Of a DNA stretch of 64,000 bases, positions 8,290 through 17,362 are shown piece after piece. Source of the DNA: Sphingobacteriaceae bacterium. GTDB taxonomy: Bacteria; Bacteroidota; Bacteroidia; B-17B0; Aurantibacillaceae. Both the position numbers and the translations under genes were made by a program. The stretch is taken from positions 1,364,001-1,428,000 of the forward strand of contig NVQB01000001.1 of the NCBI GenBank assembly GCA_002319075.1. Direction: 5' to 3'. Each line of letters begins with the position of its first letter. Within the stretch, counting starts at the first letter, position 1. The notes beneath the pieces were generated by a model. That model did no database searches. It was given only the letters and a program-made list of their open reading frames with translations, and had not been told where the DNA came from.

Positions 8290-9240
8290 ATGATAGACGA
8301 AACAAATAAAACTGGACTTATGGAGTTCTTAAAAAATTTAAGTTTGCCCGAATGGGTTAGCAAAAATATATTGACAGCTCTTGGAAAAGGGATTCAGGGC
8401 ATTATAATAGAAGCAAGTGAAATTCCTAAGACGTCAATTAGGAATTATACGGAAAGACTTAAATTAATAGGTGAAATAAAAAGAGACCTTATTAGAAGAG
8501 CTTCAGAACATCAATTAAATCAAATTGACATTGAGCCGGACTTGGCTAAAAGAGCCCTAGAAAATCATGGTATTCAACTGATAGAAGAACAATTAAATAA
8601 AGAAACAATTGTTGCGAGAACAATTCAATCACTAAAAACCATCGAAACACCTTCAGAACAGCATGAAAAATTAATAAGTCCCGATTGGTTAACTTCGTTT
8701 TGGAATTTGGCAGGTACCAAATCAGAGGACGAGATACAAGAGATTCTAAGTAAGATTTTAGCAAATGAAATTTTACAACCTGGCAGCCTCAGTCTCCATA
8801 CACTGCAAACGCTCTCAATTTTAAATAGTAAGGTTGGTAACTCATTTTCAAAACTTTGTAATCTAAGTATCGAAGACCTTACTAGAACGTATTTTATTCA
8901 TCCTAACGTTTTCCCTTTTCAGAACGTTGGCGACTTACAAGATTATGAAATAAGCTTTAATGATTTGCTTGACTTGGATGGGGCTAATTTGATTAGATCC
9001 GCGGAAACAATTCGACTAAATTTTGCTAGCATTGAAAATCTGAATGTGGGAGAATATGATTATGAAGTCGTGGACTATGCATCTAAAAAAGCAAAATTAG
9101 ATGTTTCTGGAAAACAATTGAATTTAATTTATTTTACTCAAGCAGGAAGAGAACTAAGAAGGTTAATTAAAATGACGCCAGTTGCCAAGTATACTGATGC
9201 TCTAAGTAAACATTTAGGGGATAATTTTAAACTGGAATAA
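8290..9240 (+). CDS. DUF2806-like protein, putative partner of caspase-like protease
   Basis: About 316 residues, cytoplasmic. The central part (SPDWLTSFWNLAGTKSEDEIQEILSKILANEI, then PGSLSLHTLQTLSIL) is the pattern of DUF2806/TIGR03899-type proteins, which are helical and of unknown function. Downstream of it come a hydrophobic, possibly winged-helix region (about 190-280) and a C-terminal LIYFTQAGRELRRLI. I start at the ATG at 8290, giving MIDETNKTG; an in-frame TTG at 8266 is less likely. It follows the caspase gene after a short gap on the same strand, and probably shares its transcript. A sensor or regulator role for the protease is inference. Confidence 0.65.
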   Translation: MIDETNKTGLMEFLKNLSLPEWVSKNILTALGKGIQGIIIEASEIPKTSIRNYTERLKLIGEIKRDLIRRASEHQLNQIDIEPDLAKRALENHGIQLIEEQLNKETIVARTIQSLKTIETPSEQHEKLISPDWLTSFWNLAGTKSEDEIQEILSKILANEILQPGSLSLHTLQTLSILNSKVGNSFSKLCNLSIEDLTRTYFIHPNVFPFQNVGDLQDYEISFNDLLDLDGANLIRSAETIRLNFASIENLNVGEYDYEVVDYASKKAKLDVSGKQLNLIYFTQAGRELRRLIKMTPVAKYTDALSKHLGDNFKLE

Positions 9241-9381
9241 CATTACCTAACATAATTTCGGCACTACCGGACCACTGTCTATATTCAAAAGCAAATTTAC
9301 GGACAGATAATTCATCTTTTTTCTGTACCTGTTATTATTTTAACTTCACTTCATGAAATTCAACAGAAAAAGAAGAAGGGA

Positions 9382-9969
9382 CTAACTCAATATATATATC
9401 ACCAAACTTCGCGCGCCATGCGCACCAATCACCAGAGATTGTTCAATGTCTGCTGTTTTTGAAGGTCCGGCTATAAAAGCTCCCCAACCCGTTTTAAAAG
9501 TATTTATTTTTTCATAAGCCTGGTGCATAGTTGCAACAAGGGTTTTTGCCTCTACTACTAAAACTAAATGCTGACAAATAAAAGGCAACAGCCGGTTGGG
9601 CAAATTAGAATCGTCTACCCAGATAGCACTGTTTTCAGCTACTCCCAATTGGCCTCTCACAAAAGAGAGATCTATTTTTTCAAGATCCACCGAACTACTC
9701 ATTTCATCTATAGAAACATCCGGTGTTCCTATTTCGGAAATCGTATTTACAACAAATTTTCCATTTGCTTTTGCGTTTTCAAATTCTAATATAATCTCCT
9801 GCCAGTCTTTTAGCTGGATCACTTTAGAACCAATAAGTTCAGCTGTTTGAATAAATTGTTCGAGCACAGAAGTCTGATCTGAATCCGGATATACCGGCAT
9901 AGCTGGACTTTCCACCAAGGCAGGTTTGTTTTGAGAAATTGCTTTTAAAATATCTTCTCTCGAACTCAT
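9382..9969 (-). CDS. lutC: LutC, LUD-domain subunit of lactate oxidation complex
   Basis: A 195-residue LUD-domain protein. LutABC oxidises L-lactate to pyruvate in the cytoplasm through iron-sulfur subunits. The C-terminal part GWGAFIAGPSKTADIEQSLVIGAHGARSL is the family signature. Its ATG overlaps the lutB stop by 4 bp. It is the last gene of the long rhamnose-lactate operon. No clear terminator hairpin lies between it and the DUF2806 gene, which runs toward it. Confidence 0.92.
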   Translation of the reverse strand: MSSREDILKAISQNKPALVESPAMPVYPDSDQTSVLEQFIQTAELIGSKVIQLKDWQEIILEFENAKANGKFVVNTISEIGTPDVSIDEMSSSVDLEKIDLSFVRGQLGVAENSAIWVDDSNLPNRLLPFICQHLVLVVEAKTLVATMHQAYEKINTFKTGWGAFIAGPSKTADIEQSLVIGAHGARSLVIYILS

Positions 9970-11348
9970 GCTTTTTTATTTTTTATATACCAATCTCTAA
10001 AACTATGTTTTGGAGCAACAGGCATTTCTCTTTGTTTGTACCAGGGATTTAATGTATTATTTACAAGTCCGGGAAACATACGAATGATCCACCTTCCGGC
10101 CTTTCCCGCAAAACGAAATACTTTAGGATAAGACAAAACAAAGGCCATACCTTTCATTCCTGCAGTTTTTCCGGAAGAGGCATAACCTTCTTCCGTCAAA
10201 ACCTGACGCCACTTCCAGAGTTGTTCGTGAATATTTATTTTAACGGGGCAAACATTTGTGCAGGAGCCACAAAGTGTAGAAGCAAATGGAAGATCTGCAT
10301 TCTCACGCATGTTAATGTTTGGATTTAAGATAGAACCAATAGGCCCCGCTGTAGCATTGTGGTAACTGTGTCCGCCGCTTCTTCTATAAACCGGACAAGT
10401 ATTAAAACAAGCTGCACAACGAATACATTTTAAAGAATTGCGAAAGTCTTCGCGGCCTAACTGTTTGCTGCGTCCATTATCTACAATTACAATATGCATT
10501 TCCTGGCCTTTGCGCGGACGGTGGAAATGACTGGAATAAGTTGTAATAGGTTGTCCGGTAGCACTGCGCGTGAGCAACCTTAAGAAAACAGAAAGATGTT
10601 CTGCTTTTGGGATTATTTTTTCAAACCCCATGCAGGCAATATGAATTTTGGCAGCGTGCGCACCCATGTCAGCATTTCCTTCATTTGTGCAGACCACAAA
10701 ACCACCCGTTTCTGCCACTGCAAAATTAACACCGGTAATCGACAGGTCTGCCTCGATAAATTTATTTCTTAAATGTTGGCGTGCTGCTTCCGTTAAATAT
10801 TGCGGATCATTATTTCCCTTTTCGGTATGTAAATGCTCATGAAAAGTATCGCTAACATCCTGTTTCTTTAAGTGAATAGCAGGTAGCACAATGTGGCTTG
10901 GTGGTTCGTTTCTAAATTGCACAATACGTTCACCAAGGTCGGTATCTACAACTTCAATACCTTTAGAAATCAAAAAAGGATTCAGGTGACATTCCTCCGT
11001 CAACATGGATTTACTCTTTACGATTTTTTTTACATTATTTTTTCGCGCTATTTCAAGAATGATCTCGTTATGCTCTTTGGCATCTGCGGCCCAATGCACT
11101 TTAACACCGTTTGCTTGTGCGTTCTTTTCAAATGCTAATAGATAGGTATCCAGGTTGGAAAGCGCATGGTTTTTAATTTGTGACCCGAGTTCACGCAGAC
11201 TTTCCCACTCCGGTAATTTGTGAACGATCTTATCACGCTTTGCTCTTACAAACCAAAGTGTTTCGTCATGCCAGTTCGTGCGGGCTTCGTCAGAAATAAA
11301 TTTTTCCGCTGCCACCGCATGTTCAACTGGTTTTAAAAATTTTTCCAT
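9966..11348 (-). CDS. lutB: LutB, iron-sulfur/LUD subunit of lactate oxidation complex
   Basis: A 460-residue subunit. The N-terminal two thirds are a LUD domain, with the hallmark ITGVNFAVAETGGFVVCTNEGNADM. A ferredoxin-like region follows, with two 4Fe-4S motifs: CIRCAACFNTCPVY and CGSCTNVCPV. The C-terminal hydrophobic and basic segment is usual in LutB. One base separates it from lutA, and it overlaps lutC by 4 bp, so the three subunits are made together. In this operon its substrate is most likely the L-lactate produced by RhaEW from rhamnose. Confidence 0.94.
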   Translation of the reverse strand: MEKFLKPVEHAVAAEKFISDEARTNWHDETLWFVRAKRDKIVHKLPEWESLRELGSQIKNHALSNLDTYLLAFEKNAQANGVKVHWAADAKEHNEIILEIARKNNVKKIVKSKSMLTEECHLNPFLISKGIEVVDTDLGERIVQFRNEPPSHIVLPAIHLKKQDVSDTFHEHLHTEKGNNDPQYLTEAARQHLRNKFIEADLSITGVNFAVAETGGFVVCTNEGNADMGAHAAKIHIACMGFEKIIPKAEHLSVFLRLLTRSATGQPITTYSSHFHRPRKGQEMHIVIVDNGRSKQLGREDFRNSLKCIRCAACFNTCPVYRRSGGHSYHNATAGPIGSILNPNINMRENADLPFASTLCGSCTNVCPVKINIHEQLWKWRQVLTEEGYASSGKTAGMKGMAFVLSYPKVFRFAGKAGRWIIRMFPGLVNNTLNPWYKQREMPVAPKHSFRDWYIKNKKA

Positions 11349-11349
11349 C

Positions 11350-12084
11350 CTAACTATTTAAGATCTCCGCAATGTGAATTATTTTTACAGGACTTTTTTG
11401 ACGCCGTAAAATACCTTCCAGGTGCATGAGACAGCTTACATCACCCCCTGTTATGTATTCAATATTATTTTCTTCATGCTCTGTAAGCCTGTCTTTACCC
11501 ATCTTCACACTTACTGCTTCCTCAAACACACAAAACGTACCACCAAAACCGCAGCACTCATCTTTACGTTTAGGATAAGAAAGTTCCAACCCCTTTACCA
11601 TGTTTAATAATTGTTCGGGTTTAGAAAATTCAGGTGAAACTAATTCCGTCATCGAAGAAAGGTGAAGTCCTCTTTGTCCGTGACAACTAATGTGCATTCC
11701 CACTTTATGTGGAAAAGAAACATTTAGTTGTTTTACTTTTAAAATGTCAGTCAAAAATTCAGTCAGTTCATAAACCCGGTTACGAATCCTCTCCGCTGCT
11801 GCGGGATTAGCATCGTCATGTAAATGTTCCTTTATATGCAATGCGCAACTGCCCGAAGGACAAACGACATAATCCGCATCTTTAAAATTTTCCGTAAAGT
11901 TTTTGTTACACGCCGAAGTCATCCCGTTAAAACCTGAATTGGCTAATGGTTGACCACAACACGTTTGATTTAAAGGATAATCGACTTCACAGCCCAGTTT
12001 CTGCAAAAGTTCATACGTAGCAACAGCTATGTTGGGATAAAACTGGTCAACATAGCAGGGTATGAATAAACTAACTTTTTTCAT
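11350..12084 (-). CDS. lutA: LutA, CCG-domain iron-sulfur subunit of lactate oxidation complex
   Basis: A 244-residue protein with two CCG cysteine-rich domains, as in LutA and the heterodisulfide reductase B family. The visible motifs are QTCCGQPLANSG (42-44 CCG) near the N-terminus and ECCGFGGTFCVF in the C-terminal half. They bind iron-sulfur clusters that pass electrons from lactate. The start overlaps the stop of the FGGY kinase gene by 4 bp, which ties lactate oxidation physically to the rhamnose operon. Confidence 0.94.
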   Translation of the reverse strand: MKKVSLFIPCYVDQFYPNIAVATYELLQKLGCEVDYPLNQTCCGQPLANSGFNGMTSACNKNFTENFKDADYVVCPSGSCALHIKEHLHDDANPAAAERIRNRVYELTEFLTDILKVKQLNVSFPHKVGMHISCHGQRGLHLSSMTELVSPEFSKPEQLLNMVKGLELSYPKRKDECCGFGGTFCVFEEAVSVKMGKDRLTEHEENNIEYITGGDVSCLMHLEGILRRQKSPVKIIHIAEILNS

Positions 12085-13466
12085 TTTATTTTTTCGCGTT
12101 CTCCCGCGTAGTAACGTAATTCAATGATATTGCTTGGAATAGATTTTTCATTCCACGAGCTGTGAATCGCCAGCGCAGCTCCAATAGCCGTAGCCTGCGC
12201 CATAGAGGCTCCATAAATTTCAATTCCGGGAAAAGCAACAGTAAGCAGATTCATATAAATTGCATTTTTACTAAACCCTCCATCCACAAAAATCCGTTTT
12301 ACTTTTGTACCCTCCAGAACAAGTTGCGTAGAAAATAATTGTAAAGAAACAATGTCCAGAATGAGCTGATGATAAGCCTCTTCCGCCGAACTAAATTCTG
12401 AAATCTCACGCTTTTTAAATAACAGTTCTTTCGATCTGTTCTTCATACTATTGAACAAGATATTTCCGTTCTTTTTCTGAAGTTTAGTAGTAACGGGCTT
12501 ATTGAATTCAAGATTTCTATAAAACGCCGGGGAATTATTAAAATAAGTTGCAATGCGCTCCACCTGCACTTCATGATCAAAACCCGAAAAAACGCGGGAA
12601 GCCTTTACTGGTTTACTTTCATAAGTGAGGTAACAAAGAGAATCATCTTCGAGTTGCTGCGCTGTTAAAGGCGATTGGTTAAACGGATTCAGACTGATAC
12701 ACCATGTTCCCGTAGAAATAAGGACAAAGGGTTCGGTGAAATTCATCAGGTAAGGAATGAGTGCCGCAGAACTATCATGCAACCCAATTCCAACTTTGTA
12801 AGTGTTGCCAGGAAATGCGGCTGATACCACTTCGGTGCAAGGCGCGATAAAAGGAAGTTTTCCGGTTATTCCCTCTTTGCGAACCCATTCGTGGTATTCG
12901 TTTTTTTCAAAGTTCCACATCCCGGTGTGACAGCCTATGCTGGTAACATCCGTGTAGGGCTTACCCGAAACAATGTAACTTAAATACTGAGGTAAATGAA
13001 AAGCATAACGTACTTTATCAAAAACCTCTGGCTGCTGGTGTTTTAATCTATAAAACTGTAAACCTGAATTCAGACTTCCTAAAACAGGCGAGGCGGTTTC
13101 CAGAGAAAATCTTTTTTCACCGCCATAGGTTTCGTAGAATTGTTTTTTCAAATCCTCCGGATAGGGTTTGAGGTAATTGTAAAGTGGTGTCAAAGGTTTA
13201 TCCTCATCATCCACATAAACAAAGCTTGCGCCGTAGGTAGAGAAATTTAAGGCCTTTATCTCAAATTCCTTTTTTCGAAAAACATCGCGTAAAGAATCGA
13301 AAACAGACAAACGTAAACTCTCTATGTTTTCACAAGGATCACCGTCCTCATCAACAGTTTCAGTAAATCGAGCCGATCGCTCATAAACCAGATTGTAGTC
13401 TTCGTCAAATAAAAAAAGTTTTTTATTTGTTTTCCCTACATCTATTATCGCGATAACTTTCGTCAT
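12081..13466 (-). CDS. rhaB: FGGY-family carbohydrate kinase, probable L-rhamnulokinase
   Basis: A 461-residue sugar kinase. The phosphate-binding strand IAIIDVGKTNKKLFLFD opens the protein. The catalytic Asp is in GIGLHDSSAALIPYL, and the second ATPase half has the adenosine motif FVDGGFSKNAIY. It would phosphorylate L-rhamnulose to L-rhamnulose 1-phosphate, the substrate of RhaEW. In Bacteroidota this kinase type is often labelled fuculokinase; operon context with rhaI, rhaM and rhaEW makes rhamnulose the better call. It begins 14 bp after rhaI. Confidence 0.85.
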   Translation of the reverse strand: MTKVIAIIDVGKTNKKLFLFDEDYNLVYERSARFTETVDEDGDPCENIESLRLSVFDSLRDVFRKKEFEIKALNFSTYGASFVYVDDEDKPLTPLYNYLKPYPEDLKKQFYETYGGEKRFSLETASPVLGSLNSGLQFYRLKHQQPEVFDKVRYAFHLPQYLSYIVSGKPYTDVTSIGCHTGMWNFEKNEYHEWVRKEGITGKLPFIAPCTEVVSAAFPGNTYKVGIGLHDSSAALIPYLMNFTEPFVLISTGTWCISLNPFNQSPLTAQQLEDDSLCYLTYESKPVKASRVFSGFDHEVQVERIATYFNNSPAFYRNLEFNKPVTTKLQKKNGNILFNSMKNRSKELLFKKREISEFSSAEEAYHQLILDIVSLQLFSTQLVLEGTKVKRIFVDGGFSKNAIYMNLLTVAFPGIEIYGASMAQATAIGAALAIHSSWNEKSIPSNIIELRYYAGEREKIK

Positions 13467-13480
13467 TTCTGTTTAAAATC

Positions 13481-14752
13481 TTAAAGTCCTGAGGCGATCG
13501 ATTTGCTTCCGCGTTCTTTAATTAAAGCCTCGCGTAATTTATAATCACGAAACACTTCAATTGGCTGTATCGCAGCTCCAGCCTGAAGACGAGCCTCTGC
13601 TAACAAAGGACGCACATCTGTACGGTAAGCATCCTGCAATATACTTTCGGCTGCCACAACATCATTATTTTCCTGTGCTACTCGTAAAGCTTTTTGATCT
13701 ACGATTAAAGACTGTGCATAAGCAATTTTAATAGCCTCTACCGATTGTAACAGATCCTCGAGTGGATCTTTAATGTTATGTGAAGCATCAATCATCCAGC
13801 TTAAGCCGGTTGCATGATTCATTCCTTTGTTATTCATTCCTTCCACTAACTCATTGTAGATCAAAAACAACTTATAGGGATTGATACTTCCAACCGTTAA
13901 ATCATCGTCACCGTACTTGCTATCATTGAAGTGAAAGCCCCCTAATTTTTCTTCGTTCAATAACAAAGAAACAATTTGCTCGATGTTGGTGTTTGGCAAA
14001 TGATGACCAAGATCCACTAGCGTAAAGGCTTTTTTTCCCAGTTTATTTGCCAACAAGAGCGATTGGCCCCAGTCGCCAATAGTAGTTGAATAAAAATATG
14101 GCTCGTACGGTTTATACTCAATCAGCATTTTCCATTTTTCAGGAAGCGCCGCATAAATTTCACCGAGACTTTCTAAAGTATTATTAAAGGCATTGCGCAT
14201 ATTGATTTGTCCCGGAAAGCTGGAACCATCAGCCAACCAAACGGATAAACAATCAGACCCCAGTTCAACACCATAACGAATTACTTCGATGTTGTGTTCA
14301 ACTGCTTGTTTTCTTACCGCTCTGTCTGAATGATGCAATGAACCATGCTTGTAGCTGTGTTTTTGGTCCGCCTGATCCTGGAAGGTATTTGAATTAACGG
14401 CATCAAATTTTAAATCGTAACTCTCGGCAAGTGCTTTAATAGCTTTTGCTTCTTTTGGAATATCCCAGGGAATGTGTAAAGAGATGGATCCACTTGATTT
14501 GTTTAATGCATGTAATAAGCCAACATCTTCTATTTTTTGCTCCAGCGTTGCAGGTTCGCCACCGCCCGAAAATCTTCCGAAACGTGTTCCACCAGTGCCC
14601 AAAGCCCAGCTGGGAATCGCGATTTGAAGTGCTTTTAATTTTTCTACAACATCAGCAACATTAGAAACAGACTCTGCAAGAAAAGTATAACTCTTTTTAT
14701 GCTTAGCCAAATGCTTTTGATTATGATCTTCTATGTGGTTAGTAATTTTCAT
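13481..14752 (-). CDS. rhaI: L-rhamnose isomerase, RhaI type
   Basis: A 423-residue TIM-barrel isomerase that interconverts L-rhamnose and L-rhamnulose. Metal-binding positions of the Pseudomonas-type RhaI family are visible: the Glu in MLIEYKPYEP, the Asp/His in FTLVDLGHHLPNT, the His/Asp pair in GGFHFNDSKYGDDD, and the Asp in WMIDASHN. It differs from E. coli RhaA in sequence and belongs to the alternative isomerase family. It lies between rhaM (43 bp upstream) and the kinase (14 bp downstream). Confidence 0.93.
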   Translation of the reverse strand: MKITNHIEDHNQKHLAKHKKSYTFLAESVSNVADVVEKLKALQIAIPSWALGTGGTRFGRFSGGGEPATLEQKIEDVGLLHALNKSSGSISLHIPWDIPKEAKAIKALAESYDLKFDAVNSNTFQDQADQKHSYKHGSLHHSDRAVRKQAVEHNIEVIRYGVELGSDCLSVWLADGSSFPGQINMRNAFNNTLESLGEIYAALPEKWKMLIEYKPYEPYFYSTTIGDWGQSLLLANKLGKKAFTLVDLGHHLPNTNIEQIVSLLLNEEKLGGFHFNDSKYGDDDLTVGSINPYKLFLIYNELVEGMNNKGMNHATGLSWMIDASHNIKDPLEDLLQSVEAIKIAYAQSLIVDQKALRVAQENNDVVAAESILQDAYRTDVRPLLAEARLQAGAAIQPIEVFRDYKLREALIKERGSKSIASGL

Positions 14753-14795
14753 AACACTAAGTAATTTACGTATTTAATTTTTAGAATTCAAAGAT

Positions 14796-15110
14796 TTACA
14801 TGAGACAAAAAACCTCTTTTAATTGCACCTGCTTCGGAGATAAATCTGGATTAGTCTCCATGATATCACTCATGTATTTCCACCATTTTTTCATCACCGG
14901 ATGATTTGGAAGATCATTTAAAGTAGTGCCATCAATCACTTTCATAATACCGAAAAGATCGTTGTTATCTTCATCCAGATAAATGTAATATTCCAATACC
15001 CCGGTTTGTATAAGAAGCTCCTTGAGCTCAGGCCAGATGGCGTTGTGACGTGCAACATACTCCAGCTGAAAACCAGGAAGTAAATGCATTTTAAAAGAGA
15101 TACGAGTCAT
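14796..15110 (-). CDS. rhaM: L-rhamnose mutarotase
   Basis: A 104-residue ferredoxin-like-fold protein, the normal length of RhaM. It speeds anomer interconversion of L-rhamnose so that uptake and isomerisation stay matched. The catalytic His is in YVARHNAIWPEL (H22), and the aromatic pair of the C-terminal half is in MKKWWKYMSDIM. It sits between rhaEW and rhaI. The 113-bp gap upstream is the largest inside the operon, but I see no promoter or terminator in it. Confidence 0.95.
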   Translation of the reverse strand: MTRISFKMHLLPGFQLEYVARHNAIWPELKELLIQTGVLEYYIYLDEDNNDLFGIMKVIDGTTLNDLPNHPVMKKWWKYMSDIMETNPDLSPKQVQLKEVFCLM

Positions 15111-15223
15111 GATGGTAGTTTTTGAAATCGCCGCAGCGAAGGTACACAGTGATGCAGATCGTTCTTAATTCCAGCTAATAAACCAAAAGATCCGTGTAAC
15201 CCCGCGCGGCGATTGCTTAATTT

Positions 15224-17344
15224 TTAGCGAACAAAAGACGCGGCAATTCCACCGTCCACATTGATAATATTTCCCGTAGATTTATTTAACAACCCTCCTA
15301 CCAAAGAGAAACAGCCATTAGCAATATCTTCCGGTAAAATAATTTCATTTAACAAAGTACGTTTAGCATAAAAAGCCGGCAATTCTTCCACTTTAATATT
15401 GTATGCTTTTGCACGGCCTTCAGCCCAGGCTCCTGCCCAAATTTTGCTATCAGAAATTACTGCATCCGGATTAACAACATTCACGCGGATTTTATCCGGG
15501 CCAAATTCAGCCGCGTTTAAACGACTCAAGTGAATTTGTGCGGCCTTTGCAGATCCGTATCCCGCGTTATTCGGTCCTGACACTAAACCGTTTTTGCTGG
15601 CAATATTAATAACGTCACCACCTAAAGCTTGTTTGCGCATTACCTTAACACCCGCTTGAGTTACCAGGAATTGTGCTTTTACAAGGATATCATATAAAAG
15701 ATCCCAATCTTTTTCTGTGGTTTCTTCCACTGGTTTTGAAATAGAAATACCGGCGCAGTTTACCACGATGTCAATTCCACCAAAGGCTAACGAGGCAGCG
15801 TCAAAAGCGTTCGTAATCTGCTCTCCTTTTAATACATCTAAAAGTACTGAAGCGTATTGATCTTTGCTGTAAGTTTTTGCGAAGTCCGCCTTCGCTGCTT
15901 CTAAACGCTCTGCATCGTTGTCATTTATAATCACACATGCGCCTTCGTCAACAAATTTTTTCGCGATTGCTTTTCCAATGCCACCTGCACTTCCAGTTAT
16001 CAGGGCAATTTTTCCTGACAAAGATTTTGGTTTCGGCATGCGTTGTAATTTCGCTTCTTCTAACAACCAATACTCAATATCGAATGCTTCTTGTCTTGGC
16101 AGCGAAGTGTATTCAGAAATTGCTTCAGCGCCTTTCATTACGTTGATAGCATTGATGTAAAATTCGGATGCTACCCGTGTAGTTTGTTTGTCTTTTGAAA
16201 ACGTAAACATACCTACTCCTGGATATAAAATCACCACTGGATTTGGATCACGCATAGCAGGGCTATTTGCATGTTTACACGTGTCGTAATACTCCGTATA
16301 CATTTTACGGTAAGCTTCAAATTGCGGCAATAATTTTTCTTTGATAATTTTTACATCGCTTAAATCTTCATCAGGAGTTAAGTTTAAAACCAATGGACTA
16401 ATTTTTGTGCGAAGAAAATGGTCCGGACAACTGGTTCCCAAAGGAGCTAATTTATCGAGATCATTTGAATTTGTAAATTCTAAAACACGCGCGTCGTCTG
16501 TAAAGTGACCGATCATGCGTGTATAGCTGGAGCAGAAACCACGAAGAACGGGCGCCAGTTCAGCTGCTTTTTGTTTACGCGCATCTTCAGGTAAGGACTG
16601 GATTTTTTGTCCGCCAAAAACCGGGCCTTTTTTACCGTAATTCTTTTCAAGGTATTCTGCACAAGCTTCAACCACTTCCAAAGTATTCATATAACTTTCG
16701 TAAGCTGTATCGCCCCATGTAAACAAACCATGAGAGCCTAACATGATGCCACGAATACCAGGATTTTCGTCAAGGCACGCCTTTAATTGCAAGCCTAAGT
16801 CGAAACCGGGCCGTTGCCATTCTACCCAGCCAATTGTTCCTTTGAATAATTCCTGAGTGATTTTTTTTCCGTCTTTCGCTGCTGCAATAGCAATAGCCGC
16901 ATCCGGGTGTAAATGATCAATGTGTTTGAATGGTAAAAAACCATGCAAAGGAGTATCAATAGAAGGTGCTTTCGAAGCAAGATCGTAAATGCAGTGATTG
17001 AATAATTCAACCATTTCATCTTCCTGCTCAATTCCTTTGTAAACATTTTTAAGAGCTCTTAAACGCTCCACATAAAGCGCTGCAAGACCACTGCGCTTTA
17101 AAGTGCCAATGTCGCCACCAGAACCTTTAACCCACATAATCTCCGTTTCCTGTCCTGTTAAAGGATCTTTTGCATTCGCTTTGCAGGAAGTATTTCCCCC
17201 GCCGTAATTTGTTAAGCGCAAATCTGCACCTAATAGATTTGAACGGTAAATTAAAAGTCCTACCTCATCGCCGGCAAGTTTTGCTGCTTCGGCTTCGTTC
17301 CATAAATAACTTACGTGCTTGAATGTTTTGTTAGCTGTTGACAT
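15224..17344 (-). CDS. rhaEW: Bifunctional L-rhamnulose-1-phosphate aldolase / L-lactaldehyde dehydrogenase RhaEW
   Basis: A 706-residue fusion. Residues about 1-420 are a class II aldolase/epimerase domain: NYGGGNTSCKA, the KGSGGD loop, the zinc histidines in HIDHLHPDA and a further His in GSHGLFTWG. Residues about 428-706 are a short-chain dehydrogenase with the NAD motif TGSAGGIGKAIA and the catalytic YGSAKAA (Tyr and Lys). It cleaves rhamnulose 1-phosphate to DHAP and L-lactaldehyde, and oxidises the aldehyde to L-lactate. That lactate is the expected substrate of lutABC at the end of the operon. It lies 18 bp after rhaT. Confidence 0.95.
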   Translation of the reverse strand: MSTANKTFKHVSYLWNEAEAAKLAGDEVGLLIYRSNLLGADLRLTNYGGGNTSCKANAKDPLTGQETEIMWVKGSGGDIGTLKRSGLAALYVERLRALKNVYKGIEQEDEMVELFNHCIYDLASKAPSIDTPLHGFLPFKHIDHLHPDAAIAIAAAKDGKKITQELFKGTIGWVEWQRPGFDLGLQLKACLDENPGIRGIMLGSHGLFTWGDTAYESYMNTLEVVEACAEYLEKNYGKKGPVFGGQKIQSLPEDARKQKAAELAPVLRGFCSSYTRMIGHFTDDARVLEFTNSNDLDKLAPLGTSCPDHFLRTKISPLVLNLTPDEDLSDVKIIKEKLLPQFEAYRKMYTEYYDTCKHANSPAMRDPNPVVILYPGVGMFTFSKDKQTTRVASEFYINAINVMKGAEAISEYTSLPRQEAFDIEYWLLEEAKLQRMPKPKSLSGKIALITGSAGGIGKAIAKKFVDEGACVIINDNDAERLEAAKADFAKTYSKDQYASVLLDVLKGEQITNAFDAASLAFGGIDIVVNCAGISISKPVEETTEKDWDLLYDILVKAQFLVTQAGVKVMRKQALGGDVINIASKNGLVSGPNNAGYGSAKAAQIHLSRLNAAEFGPDKIRVNVVNPDAVISDSKIWAGAWAEGRAKAYNIKVEELPAFYAKRTLLNEIILPEDIANGCFSLVGGLLNKSTGNIINVDGGIAASFVR

Positions 17345-17362
17345 TATATTGTGATTTTAATT

